Below the pieces are notes generated by a model that was given only the letters and a program-made list of their open reading frames with translations, was not told where the DNA came from and ran no database searches. From NCBI GenBank assembly GCA_947471105.1, contig CANIYB010000048.1, positions 1 through 11,307 on the forward strand: a DNA stretch of 11,307 bases, given 5' to 3'. Positions 1-7,280 of the stretch are shown in pieces. The stretch comes from Cytophagaceae bacterium. GTDB lineage: Bacteria; Bacteroidota; Bacteroidia; Cytophagales; Spirosomataceae. Position 1 is the stretch's first letter; each line of letters opens with the position of its first letter. The translations under genes and the position numbers were made by a program.

Positions 1-42
1 TTATTATTGTTACGTTTGAAAGTATTAAACCTCTCTTAATTT

Positions 43-1134
43 TTAAGTATATAACACTGGATTAGTGCAAATATCACTTTTCAGAACGGCAAAAGTACTA
101 AAAATATTTGATAAATAATCAAGGATTGCTTCCTTTATCATTACTTCCGATTCATAATGTCCTATATCACATATTAAGCAGCTATTTTCCGCATCAAAGA
201 ACTCATGATATTTAAAATCTGCTGATACATAGGCATCTGCTTTTTGTTTCTTTGCTTCGTCAAATAAAAAACTTCCCGCTCCGCCGCAGACGGCTACCGT
301 CTGAATTTTCTTTTTTAAAGGAGCGGTATGTCTTATTTGGCCTAAGTCGAGGTGTTTTTTTAAATGCAATAAAAATTCTTCAGAGCTCATCGGTTTTTCT
401 AATTGGCCTATAAAACCCGAACCCACTTCCTGCCAGCGATTGCTTAAACTCGTAATAAAATAGGCTACTTCCTCATAGGGGTGGACTTCATTCAGTACTT
501 GAAGGATTTCATTTTCTAGGTGAGAGGGGAAAATCATGTCAACTTTCAATTCTTTTTCGGTTGAGGGAGCATTTTTTTCTCCTTGAAAGGGATTTGAGTT
601 TTCGGAAGGGGTAAATCGGCCCGTCCCCTCACTCGAAAAACTGCATGAACTATATTCACCTATGTTTCCAGCACCCGCTTCGTGCAATTTTTCCCTGACT
701 ATCTTTTCAAAAGCTTCCGGTACAAAATAACTTAGGTTTTTTAAGGCGTTTGAAAACGGCTTTAACACCTTCCCTTGCAAGCCTATTTTTTTGGCTAAAT
801 GATTACTTACGCCCAAAGGAGCATGATCTAAATTGGTATGTGACGCGTAAAGTGCAATTGAATTTTGGATGGCTTTGATAACAGTTTTTTCTACGTAATT
901 AGCCCCAGTTAATTTTTTTAATCCTTTGAAAATGATGGGATGATGCGAAACAATCATATTGCACCCCCTTTTTATGGCCTCGTCCACGACCTCTTCCGTG
1001 CAATCTAAACTAATGAGGATGCCTGTGACTTGTGTGTCTCTTTGGCCAACGAGCAATCCCGAATTGTCATACGACTCTTGCCACGCAATGGGTGCCCACT
1101 TTTCCATGGCTGCACAAACATCTTGAACTAACAT
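43..1134 (-). CDS. Nif3-like dinuclear metal center protein (YqfO/YbgI family)
   Basis: This 363-residue cytoplasmic protein belongs to the Nif3/DUF34 family, often labelled 'GTP cyclohydrolase 1 type 2', although the physiological role is not settled. The metal-binding signature is visible: His64-His65 in SHHP, Asp103 in TNLD near the N-terminal half, and His326 with Glu328 in DIGHYESE near the C terminus; known homologues bind two metal ions with these residues and form hexameric toroids. Residues about 135-230 form the inserted PII/CutA-like domain found in the longer family version, with the typical GNIGEYSSCSFSSEGTGRF stretch at 157-173, so the length is normal for the long form. The ATG start gives a conventional N terminus and lies about 20 bases downstream of a promoter-like TACCTTTG. 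It is divergent from the NUDIX gene. Family assignment is firm; biochemical function is not. Confidence 0.93.
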   Translation of the reverse strand: MLVQDVCAAMEKWAPIAWQESYDNSGLLVGQRDTQVTGILISLDCTEEVVDEAIKRGCNMIVSHHPIIFKGLKKLTGANYVEKTVIKAIQNSIALYASHTNLDHAPLGVSNHLAKKIGLQGKVLKPFSNALKNLSYFVPEAFEKIVREKLHEAGAGNIGEYSSCSFSSEGTGRFTPSENSNPFQGEKNAPSTEKELKVDMIFPSHLENEILQVLNEVHPYEEVAYFITSLSNRWQEVGSGFIGQLEKPMSSEEFLLHLKKHLDLGQIRHTAPLKKKIQTVAVCGGAGSFLFDEAKKQKADAYVSADFKYHEFFDAENSCLICDIGHYESEVMIKEAILDYLSNIFSTFAVLKSDICTNPVLYT

Positions 1135-1155
1135 ACATTATTTGTTTATCTGCTG

Positions 1156-1186
1156 CAAAGGTAAAATTCTTTAATTGTTGGCGAAA
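1156..1186 (-). promoter_or_regulatory. Candidate Bacteroidota-type promoter for the Nif3-like gene
   Basis: On the minus strand, TACCTTTG (1163 down to 1156) is an exact match to the Bacteroidota -7 consensus TAnnTTTG. TTTC, a three-of-four match to the -33 TTTG box, lies 19 bases upstream (1186 to 1183). This predicts transcription starting around 1150 and a very short leader. The stretch overlaps a poorer plus-strand candidate for the NUDIX gene (TTTA at 1170-1173, 20 bases, TATATTTA at 1194-1201), so the divergent genes may compete for polymerase. This rests on motif reading only. Confidence 0.45.
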
Positions 1187-1229
1187 TTAATCGTATATTT
1201 AAATAATTCTTAGTGAATCCCCATATTTT

Positions 1230-1667
1230 ATGCGTTGCAGACCTGCACTTGTTCTAGTAGAACGAAATCACATTTTATTGATGAAGTACCAATATGGTAC
1301 CGAATTTGTTTACAATTTACCAGGAGGCAATCCAGATCCAGGTGAAACTTTTCCAGAAACGATTATTCGTGAGTGCCAAGAGGAATTAGCGATCGAAGTG
1401 GAGGTGGGAAATATCTTGATGGTAGGGGAAATTTTGGCCTCAGATAAAAGAGATGCTTCTGTTCATTTGTTATTTGAAGGTAAAATTATTGCAGGCATTC
1501 CAATTCTTCAAGCGGATCAAACCAGTGCCATTGAATTAGTTTGGGTGTCCATTTCTGAGATCACCAAATTAAATATGTATCCTAATGTGTCGGTAGAATT
1601 ACAAGACATGCTATTTCTTCAAAAACCAGGAAAGTATATTGGCGCTATTGATCAGCGCTGGGTTTAA
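1230..1667 (+). CDS. NUDIX hydrolase
   Basis: This 145-residue protein is a single NUDIX domain, predicted to hydrolyse a nucleoside diphosphate linked to another group (X). The NUDIX box spans residues 33-55: Gly33, Glu39, then Arg47-Glu48 and the metal-binding Glu51-Glu52. The only departure from GX5EX7REUXEEXGU is Ala54 in place of the late Gly. The N-terminal strand (RPALVLVE, residues 4-11) starts the fold where expected, so the ATG at 1230 is a sound start and no signal peptide is present. Nothing in the sequence identifies the substrate. The last 23 bases of the gene overlap the 3' end of the symporter gene on the other strand, with no terminator between them. The neighbours do not suggest a pathway. 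Confidence 0.92.
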   Translation: MRCRPALVLVERNHILLMKYQYGTEFVYNLPGGNPDPGETFPETIIRECQEELAIEVEVGNILMVGEILASDKRDASVHLLFEGKIIAGIPILQADQTSAIELVWVSISEITKLNMYPNVSVELQDMLFLQKPGKYIGAIDQRWV

Positions 1668-3042
1668 AAACATTTGCTGGACAAAGAGCCGTACCCAATA
1701 GTAAGCCCATCATGCTGGCTAATAATCCATACCAAACGGATGGAATATCATTTGGGTTAATGAAATTAAAATAAATCCAGACCAATAGTCCCGCAATCAT
1801 ACTCAAGTGCGAGCCCATCGCACTGGCTTTTTTCCACCATAATCCCGCATTTAAGGGGATAAATAATGACACAAGGCTAAATGCTGATGCCTCACTGACA
1901 AGTTCAAAAATATTTTGCCTGCTAATGGCCATCCAAATACATGCTCCAGTGACTAGGACGACGGAAACCCGGATGTAAAATAGAACTTTTTTGTCATCAG
2001 GATTTTTAAGGCTGGGTTTCAATAAATTTTCTCCCAATACACTTGCCGGCGCTAAAATTGCCCCACTAGTTGTGCTTAATAAGGCAGAAAGTAAAGCGCC
2101 CAAAAATAATATTTGAACTCCATAGGGGGTAAATTTCATTACAAGATTTGGAATTAATAAATCATCTTCCGCCAGTAAACTAGGGTAAAGTCTTACGGCA
2201 ATTAGTGCGATGACCAAGGGAAGCATCGCGATGCTTACATACATCATTCCGGCAGCTAAGCTAGCTTTAGAGGCAACTTTGGCACTTTTTGCCGACATAA
2301 CCCTTTGGAAAATATCTTGTTGGGGTATCGACCCTAAACCGATCGTCATCCACGCCGCGCTATAGGTCAACCAGTCCACCCAGGTGTTTTCTTTGGGAAT
2401 AAATCGAAAGAAACCTGCGGGTTGTTGGTCGATAAACAAGCCCCAATTAGGAATTTTGTCCATTAATAAATAGGCTAAAAATAGTAGGCCAATAATCAAA
2501 ATGATATTGTGTAAAAAATCGGTGATGGTGATGGACCACATTCCTCCCAAAAGCGTATAAGTCATGACTAAAACGGCACCTATCACGATTCCCGTTTCCG
2601 TTGAGATGGGTAAAAGCAAATGTAAAGTCATGCCCAAGGCGACGAGTTGGGCTGAAATCCAACCAAAATACGAAGGGATCATCACGATAGCGGATAGTTT
2701 TTCGGATAATGCTCCAAATCGTATACGGAAATAATCACTAAATGTTAACACGGGAAGCGGGTACAGTTTTTTGGCATAAATGGATCCGACGATGAGTAAT
2801 CCTAAGGCGGCCCCAAACGGTTCTTCGATGATGGCTAATACTCCTCCATGAACAAATTCACGAGGGGCTCCTAGCATTGTTTCGGATCCAAACCATGTGG
2901 CAAAAGTCACCATGGTGGCTAATGCAAAGGGAAGCGATCGGCCTGCTAAGATAAAATCCTGAGTAGAATGCACTTTTTTACTCGCCCACCAGCCTACGAC
3001 TAAGTTTAAAAGCAGATAAAAAATGACGAAGCCCACCAACAT
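1645..3042 (-). CDS. Sodium:solute symporter family protein (SSS/SSF, PF00474)
   Basis: This 465-residue, very hydrophobic inner-membrane protein probably imports a small solute using the sodium gradient. About 13 membrane segments are apparent, beginning with residues 2-20, as in the LeuT-fold SSS family. Family landmarks are visible in order: the TM2-like stretch with TWFGSETMLGAP (49-60), SDYFRIRFG (102-110), the GGMWSITITDFLH stretch (166-178) matching the family's GG-x-x-x-V-x-x-TD region, and LLSALLSTTSGAIL (317-330), where the serines of helix 8 normally help form the sodium site. The sequence does not fix the substrate; proline, pantothenate, sugar and other carriers share these features. 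It is divergent from the PBP4-like gene by 77 bases. Its TAG stop lies inside the NUDIX coding region. Confidence 0.9.
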   Translation of the reverse strand: MLVGFVIFYLLLNLVVGWWASKKVHSTQDFILAGRSLPFALATMVTFATWFGSETMLGAPREFVHGGVLAIIEEPFGAALGLLIVGSIYAKKLYPLPVLTFSDYFRIRFGALSEKLSAIVMIPSYFGWISAQLVALGMTLHLLLPISTETGIVIGAVLVMTYTLLGGMWSITITDFLHNIILIIGLLFLAYLLMDKIPNWGLFIDQQPAGFFRFIPKENTWVDWLTYSAAWMTIGLGSIPQQDIFQRVMSAKSAKVASKASLAAGMMYVSIAMLPLVIALIAVRLYPSLLAEDDLLIPNLVMKFTPYGVQILFLGALLSALLSTTSGAILAPASVLGENLLKPSLKNPDDKKVLFYIRVSVVLVTGACIWMAISRQNIFELVSEASAFSLVSLFIPLNAGLWWKKASAMGSHLSMIAGLLVWIYFNFINPNDIPSVWYGLLASMMGLLLGTALCPANVFKPSADQ

Positions 3043-3061
3043 AATTGCCTAAAATTTAACC

Positions 3062-3069
3062 CAAAATTA
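3062..3069 (-). promoter_or_regulatory. Candidate -7 promoter element for the symporter gene
   Basis: On the minus strand TAATTTTG matches TAnnTTTG exactly and lies about 20 bases before the symporter ATG. No convincing TTTG or TTG box occurs 19-21 bases further upstream, so only half a promoter is visible. On the plus strand a near match, TACCTTTA (3091-3098), could serve the divergent peptidase gene, again without a clear -33 box. Confidence 0.3.
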
Positions 3070-3119
3070 TCGATTTTTAGGAGAACCTTTTACCTTTACC
3101 TCACATTGAATATTTAAAT

Positions 3120-4391
3120 ATGCAAAATCAATTTGTCCGGGGGATCTGTGTTGTTGCCATGTTGACTAATTTATTTTCTTGTACTCAAGTTCATTGGTCT
3201 CAAACTTTTCAAAAATCACCGCTTTCCAAACAATCCAGTGGCCTCGTTATCCAAGAGTTAAATACTGGCAAAGTTGTTTTTTCTCACCAAGCAGATCAGT
3301 TTTTCATGCCTGCTTCCAATGCTAAATTGGCTACTTTTTTAATGGCCCATTCTTTTTTAGGAGATTCTATCCCATCATTTGCCTACCATGAAGCGAAGGA
3401 TTCGCTATTTTTTTGGGGTACAGGAGATCCGACCCAATTAAATCCATCCTTTAAAAATACCTCGCTGATCGATTATTTAAGTAAGTCGACGAAGGTGCTC
3501 GTATACTGTGCGCCACAAAAGGAAATTCCCCCTTTGGGCTCCGGTTGGTCATGGGATGACTACAATGACAGCTATTCAGCGGAAATTTCTCCATTGCCCT
3601 TATATGGAAATCTTGTTGGTTTTTCATTTAAAAACCAGCAATGGGAGACTTCTCCTCGCTTTTTCAATTCGGCTATTTCAGGAAATAATCCCTATAATTA
3701 TGTGCTTAGGGACCGCTTAAAAAATGAGTTTACTTTGCCGGTTTCGAAGTCGGAATTGAAGGCCCAACAAGTTCCCTTTGTGACTTCCGCTTCTTTGACG
3801 GCAAAATTATTGGCAGACACACTCAAAAAAAATGTGGTGGTTCAACGAAAAGCAATAAACCCTTCGGCTAAAATTCAGTATGTTGGCCTGTTGGATTCTT
3901 TATATGTGCCTATGCTTCACAATAGTGATAATATGATTGCTGAGCATTTATTGTTGTTAATTGGCGCAAAGAACCAATGGACTGGCGGGGCACAAGAGAT
4001 CATTGCCAAATTGAAAAAGGAATCTAATTATGAATTTTTGAAAGCAGTTCGTTGGGTGGATGGATCAGGTTTATCTCGCTATAATTTATTTAGACCCATG
4101 GATTTTATTGAGATATTGAGGGCCTTGCACCAATCATTCGGCATGGATAAGCTGCAATTTCTTTTGCCGCAAACAGGTAAAACAGGGACCTTAAAAAGTG
4201 TCAAACTGAAATCGGATGATCATATCATTTGGGCTAAATCAGGCTCTTTTAGCAATACCTATGACATGTCAGGTTTTTTCCAAAATTCAAAAGGGAAAAC
4301 CTATGTCTTTTCTATTATGACCAATTTGGCCAATCATTCCGTCTCGCAAAGCAAGCGCGATGTGATCGATTTTCTTAAAAATTTAGATTAA
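3120..4391 (+). CDS. dacB: D-alanyl-D-alanine carboxypeptidase/endopeptidase, PBP4 type (peptidase S13), probable lipoprotein
   Basis: This 423-residue envelope enzyme is predicted to trim or cleave peptidoglycan peptides ending in or cross-linked through D-Ala. All three penicillin-binding motifs are found in order: Ser66-x-x-Lys69 (SNAK) with the nucleophilic serine, Ser269-Asp270-Asn271, and Lys373-Ser374-Gly375 in place of the common KTG. An earlier KTG at 354-356 belongs to the conserved G-K-(S/T)-G-T-L stretch that precedes the true motif in S13 enzymes. The region between motifs one and two (about 85-240) fits the inserted domain of PBP4, including GWSWDDY (142-148) and EISPLP (155-160). 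The N terminus has a hydrophobic stretch ending LFSC with Cys21, a plausible relaxed lipobox suggesting an acylated lipoprotein; an ordinary signal peptide is the alternative. The 3' end overlaps the permease gene by 4 bases, tail-to-tail. Confidence 0.9.
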   Translation: MQNQFVRGICVVAMLTNLFSCTQVHWSQTFQKSPLSKQSSGLVIQELNTGKVVFSHQADQFFMPASNAKLATFLMAHSFLGDSIPSFAYHEAKDSLFFWGTGDPTQLNPSFKNTSLIDYLSKSTKVLVYCAPQKEIPPLGSGWSWDDYNDSYSAEISPLPLYGNLVGFSFKNQQWETSPRFFNSAISGNNPYNYVLRDRLKNEFTLPVSKSELKAQQVPFVTSASLTAKLLADTLKKNVVVQRKAINPSAKIQYVGLLDSLYVPMLHNSDNMIAEHLLLLIGAKNQWTGGAQEIIAKLKKESNYEFLKAVRWVDGSGLSRYNLFRPMDFIEILRALHQSFGMDKLQFLLPQTGKTGTLKSVKLKSDDHIIWAKSGSFSNTYDMSGFFQNSKGKTYVFSIMTNLANHSVSQSKRDVIDFLKNLD

Positions 4392-5701
4392 TTCTTTTTT
4401 AGGAATTGATGATAAATTCCATAGCTGAGCCCAATAAAAATCAAGACGTACAGGATGCTTTGTTGGTTTGTCAACAAAGTCCCCAATAAAAATAGGGAGG
4501 ACAAAAACACCAGTAATATAGGCAAATAGGGATATGCCCAAACCCGATACGGTCTGGCCAATTGGGGTTCTTTTATTCTGAGTTGGATTAACGCTGCAAA
4601 TCCCGACAGGTAACTAGCGACAAAAAAGAACGTGGCAATATCAGAAAGTCGTTCATTTATTTCCTTCCCAGCCAACAAAAATAAACATGCGAGTACTAGC
4701 GTGAGATGGGTGGCGAAACTGGGGCTACCGACTGCATTTATTTCGCTGGCTTTTTTGAAGAATAAGCCATCCCGACTCATCGAAAAAATGACTCTTGGCG
4801 CAAACATGACTTGCGTATTTAAAATTCCTAATATACTAACCATCAAAAATAAAGTGATCCACCTGCCCATATTGGCACCAAAAATATAGGTCATGGTATC
4901 GGCGGCGGCCAATTTGCTTTGGCTTAAAATGGAAAAAGGTAGGCTATATAAAATGGCGATATTGATCATGACGTAAATGAATGCCACCACAATCACGCCT
5001 ATAAACATCGATTTAGGCATGCTTTTTTCTGGGTTTTTGTTTTCTTCGGTGAAGTAGGCGGCGGTGTGCCAACCGTCAAACGCGTAGAAAATGGAAAGTA
5101 ATGCAGTCATAATTCCCGACCACAGGGGAAGGCCTATGGGAGCGGATGGGCTTTCGGAGATGACACCGCCATTTCCCATGAATGCGCAGATGCCTATAAA
5201 AAACAAAAGTGCGACTGCTTTAATTCCGCTTAACCATTCCTGAGATTTTCCAGCTAATACCACTCCTAATTGGTGAAAAAGCCAGAGCGAAATTAAAATT
5301 CCTAAACTGCAGTAAACCAGATAACTTGATAAAAAAGGGAAAAGAATGGCCAGGTATTCTGAGAACGTGTAGGCGCCAAAACCGAGGGCAGTGACGGTAC
5401 CGAGCCAACTAGACAGCCCCACTAAAAATCCGATATATCGACCAAAGGCACGCTCGGCGTAGCCATACCAAGCACCCGCTTTGGGAATGGATAAACTTAA
5501 TTCCAATACGCAGCTAACGCCCAAAAGGGCATAAATGGCCACTAAAATCCAAAGAGAAATAATTAATATAGGGTCATGGAGAGATGCCGCGATGGGCCCT
5601 GGTTTACGTAAAATTCCGGTGCCAATGGTTCCTCCGAGGGTAACGGCTACCCCAAAAGTAGTCCCTAAAACTTTCCATAAATGTTTAGTTCCCGCTTTCA
5701 T
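4388..5701 (-). CDS. APC-superfamily amino-acid permease
   Basis: This 437-residue inner-membrane protein with about 12 predicted helices is an amino acid/polyamine/organocation transporter. Helix 1 carries the substrate-binding glycine motif GGTIGTGIL (23-31). Other family landmarks follow in the expected order: IPKAGAWYGYAERAFG (72-87), the AFDGW...EENKNPEKSMPKSM loop (207-232), APRVIFSMSRDGLFF (301-315) and RPYRVWAYP (383-391). The pattern resembles bacterial relatives of SLC7 exchangers, but substrate and direction cannot be read from the sequence. The ATG start lies within the last codons of the upstream EEP gene, with a 17-base overlap in a different frame, so the two are probably co-transcribed and may be translationally coupled. 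No independent promoter is visible. Confidence 0.92.
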   Translation of the reverse strand: MKAGTKHLWKVLGTTFGVAVTLGGTIGTGILRKPGPIAASLHDPILIISLWILVAIYALLGVSCVLELSLSIPKAGAWYGYAERAFGRYIGFLVGLSSWLGTVTALGFGAYTFSEYLAILFPFLSSYLVYCSLGILISLWLFHQLGVVLAGKSQEWLSGIKAVALLFFIGICAFMGNGGVISESPSAPIGLPLWSGIMTALLSIFYAFDGWHTAAYFTEENKNPEKSMPKSMFIGVIVVAFIYVMINIAILYSLPFSILSQSKLAAADTMTYIFGANMGRWITLFLMVSILGILNTQVMFAPRVIFSMSRDGLFFKKASEINAVGSPSFATHLTLVLACLFLLAGKEINERLSDIATFFFVASYLSGFAALIQLRIKEPQLARPYRVWAYPYLPILLVFLSSLFLLGTLLTNQQSILYVLIFIGLSYGIYHQFLKKN

Positions 5702-6827
5702 TTTTCTTCAATATGTAATCGCCAATCAAAGGAAAATGGTCTGAATAATTGATATTTCGGAGGGTTCTGAATTGGACAATCTTCCAATCGTCGGAGAAAA
5801 ATTGGTTGTCGATCCGAACTAAATAAGGACTTCGGTTCAAAGTGAAACCAAAACCACGCCCAGCTTCTTCAAAAGAGTTTTTTAAGCGTTCTCGAATGGT
5901 GCCATAGGCCCAGCCATAGGGGGTTTCATTTAAATCACCCACGACAATGACCGGAAATTGGCTTTGTTGGATTAATCGATTAATCTGATTCATTTCATCT
6001 CGGTGATGAATAAACCCTTTTCGGAGGGAAGCAATAATTCCCCTGCCTTCTTTTTTGGCATCTTCGTAATCTTGGTCTCGGATCTTTCCCGTTACTTTTC
6101 CCACTCGGATACCCATGGACCACAATTGGAGGTTGATGATTCTTACCGTGTCTTGGTTGATGACTAGGTCGGCCAACAAATATCCATTGGCGGAATTAGC
6201 AAATTGTTTTCCTTCCTTGTGAATGATGGGATATTTAGTGAAAATGGCCAATCCCATCTTCTCATTCTGATCAAATAAATCTTCTCTTAAAGGGAAAAAA
6301 GCATAATTCGGATATTGTTCAGCCATCATAGCGATACTTCTATAGGGCTTTCGATCCGTATTGGAATAAAATTCCTGAAAGCATTTGATGTCCGCTGTAT
6401 AATCGAGCATAAAGGCTTTTAGTTTGGTTAAAGATTCCTTTTTTGCTTCGTAATTATTGGAATACATGCCGTAGACATTATAGCTCATGACCTTTACTGA
6501 ATTTTTAACTAAGGCATTTGGGCTATTTAAAACGAAACTTCTTTGGATGAAACTATAGCCTAACAATAAAACGGTGAGTGGCAATAGCGCTCTTTTTGCC
6601 CTTTGGAATAACCAAAACAATAAAGAAATAAAACACAATACTTGGGCATAGGGCATCGTCATCATGATAAACCCGGCAAGCCAATGGTCAATCACGAGGG
6701 AATAACTTAGTACATACGTAAGAATTGTATATAGACAGAGGGGCAAGGTTCCGAGCCAAATTAGCGAAGAAATGAACTTTTTTAGAAAAGATTTTTGACT
6801 TGTTTTTGGAGAACTCGGCTTTCTCAT
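5685..6827 (-). CDS. Membrane-anchored endonuclease/exonuclease/phosphatase family protein
   Basis: This protein is 380 residues from the ATG at 6827. A slightly longer reading uses TTG at 6833 and adds only two residues, so ATG is preferred. The N-terminal ~100 residues hold about three hydrophobic helices (about 18-45, 50-75 and 80-95), followed by an EEP (DNase I-like) domain. Metal and phosphate-binding landmarks are present: SYN with Asn117, FQE with Glu152, GDLN with Asp298 and Asn300, and SDHFP with Asp363-His364. The usual N-x-His position after the central strand reads Asn-Leu-Gln (Gln234), so the catalytic histidine of DNase I-like enzymes appears to be missing. This layout is common in Bacteroidota; the domain probably faces the periplasm, but the substrate (nucleic acid, phospholipid or inositol phosphate) is unknown. 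The gene overlaps the permease by 17 bases. Confidence 0.88.
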   Translation of the reverse strand: MRKPSSPKTSQKSFLKKFISSLIWLGTLPLCLYTILTYVLSYSLVIDHWLAGFIMMTMPYAQVLCFISLLFWLFQRAKRALLPLTVLLLGYSFIQRSFVLNSPNALVKNSVKVMSYNVYGMYSNNYEAKKESLTKLKAFMLDYTADIKCFQEFYSNTDRKPYRSIAMMAEQYPNYAFFPLREDLFDQNEKMGLAIFTKYPIIHKEGKQFANSANGYLLADLVINQDTVRIINLQLWSMGIRVGKVTGKIRDQDYEDAKKEGRGIIASLRKGFIHHRDEMNQINRLIQQSQFPVIVVGDLNETPYGWAYGTIRERLKNSFEEAGRGFGFTLNRSPYLVRIDNQFFSDDWKIVQFRTLRNINYSDHFPLIGDYILKKNESGN

Positions 6828-6887
6828 ATTCAAATATACGCATTGACTCGGAAAGGGAATTACATTTTATAATTTTTACGAAGAGGA

Positions 6888-6918
6888 TTGTGTTTTTCAA
6901 AAAATATTTCTACTTTTG
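6888..6918 (+). promoter_or_regulatory. Bacteroidota-type promoter for rpmB
   Basis: TTG at 6888-6890, a 20-base spacer, and TACTTTTG at 6911-6918 match the Bacteroidota housekeeping promoter (TTTG or TTG, 19-21 bases, TAnnTTTG) very well. Transcription would start near 6924, leaving a leader of about 50 bases before the rpmB ATG. This is the clearest promoter in the window. Confidence 0.65.
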
Positions 6919-6977
6919 CAATCCCTTTTAACTACAATAGTATTTAGAAGCATAAGCAAAAATTAAAATATATCATT

Positions 6978-7217
6978 ATGGCAAAGGTTTGTCAATTAAC
7001 AGGAAAAAGAACAAGAGTAGGAAACCACGTTTCTCACGCTAATAATAAGACAAAACGTAAGTTTTTTCCAAACTTGCAAACGAAGAAATTTTTCTTAGAA
7101 TCTGAAGGTGTTTGGGTTCGTATGAAAGTTTCAGCGAAGGCAATTCGTACCATTAACAAAAATGGTTTTGAGAAAACTTTAATTCAATCGGCACGTAAAG
7201 GTACATTGAGCGTATAG
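6978..7217 (+). CDS. rpmB: 50S ribosomal protein L28
   Basis: This 79-residue basic protein is bacterial L28 (bL28), a structural protein of the large ribosomal subunit. The N terminus MAKVCQLTGKRTRVGNHVSH is the family signature, followed by KTKRKFFPNL (residues 24-33) and a C-terminal KAIRTINKNG stretch (54-63). Length is normal. No zinc-binding cysteine pairs are present; the only cysteine is Cys5. The leader (about 50 bases) is AT-rich with no Shine-Dalgarno sequence, as usual in Bacteroidota. The gene has its own promoter upstream and a strong hairpin terminator 25 bases after the stop, so it appears to be a one-gene transcript, without rpmG following it as is common in this phylum. Confidence 0.98.
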   Translation: MAKVCQLTGKRTRVGNHVSHANNKTKRKFFPNLQTKKFFLESEGVWVRMKVSAKAIRTINKNGFEKTLIQSARKGTLSV

Positions 7218-7242
7218 TTTTTAATAAAAAATTAACGAAATT

Positions 7243-7273
7243 AGCCTCCTTGAATTTCAAGGAGGCTTTTTTT
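7243..7273 (+). terminator. Rho-independent terminator after rpmB
   Basis: AGCCTCCTTG (7243-7252) pairs perfectly with CAAGGAGGCT (7258-7267) around a five-base loop, which an extra A-T pair could shorten to three, and is followed by a run of seven T (7267-7273). It lies just after rpmB and ends 7 bases before the start codon of the MoeB/ThiF-like gene. Confidence 0.9.
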
Positions 7274-7280
7274 ATTTAAT

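Noticed and set aside
1..42. Possible end or start of another gene at the left edge.
   Set aside because: Only 42 bases are available, AT-rich, with no clear frame, hairpin or promoter.
1642..1658. GCGCT/AGCGC inverted repeat at the NUDIX-symporter overlap as a possible terminator.
   Set aside because: The stem is only five bases with a seven-base loop, and no T-tract follows on either strand; it lies within both coding regions.
2447..2662. Minus-strand reading frame with a run of histidines inside the symporter gene.
   Set aside because: It is an out-of-frame shadow of the symporter, whose helix signatures are intact; the histidines come from the repeated GATGGTGATGG coding for Ile-Thr-Ile-Thr-Asp.
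6828..6833. TTG start for the EEP gene, two codons upstream of the ATG.
   Set aside because: It adds only two residues, and an ATG follows at once in the same frame, so ATG was preferred.
6831..6838. Minus-strand TATATTTG just before the EEP gene, an exact TAnnTTTG match.
   Set aside because: It would place the transcription start at or inside the start codon at 6827, and no -33 box lies 19-21 bases upstream. A leaderless transcript is possible but unsupported.
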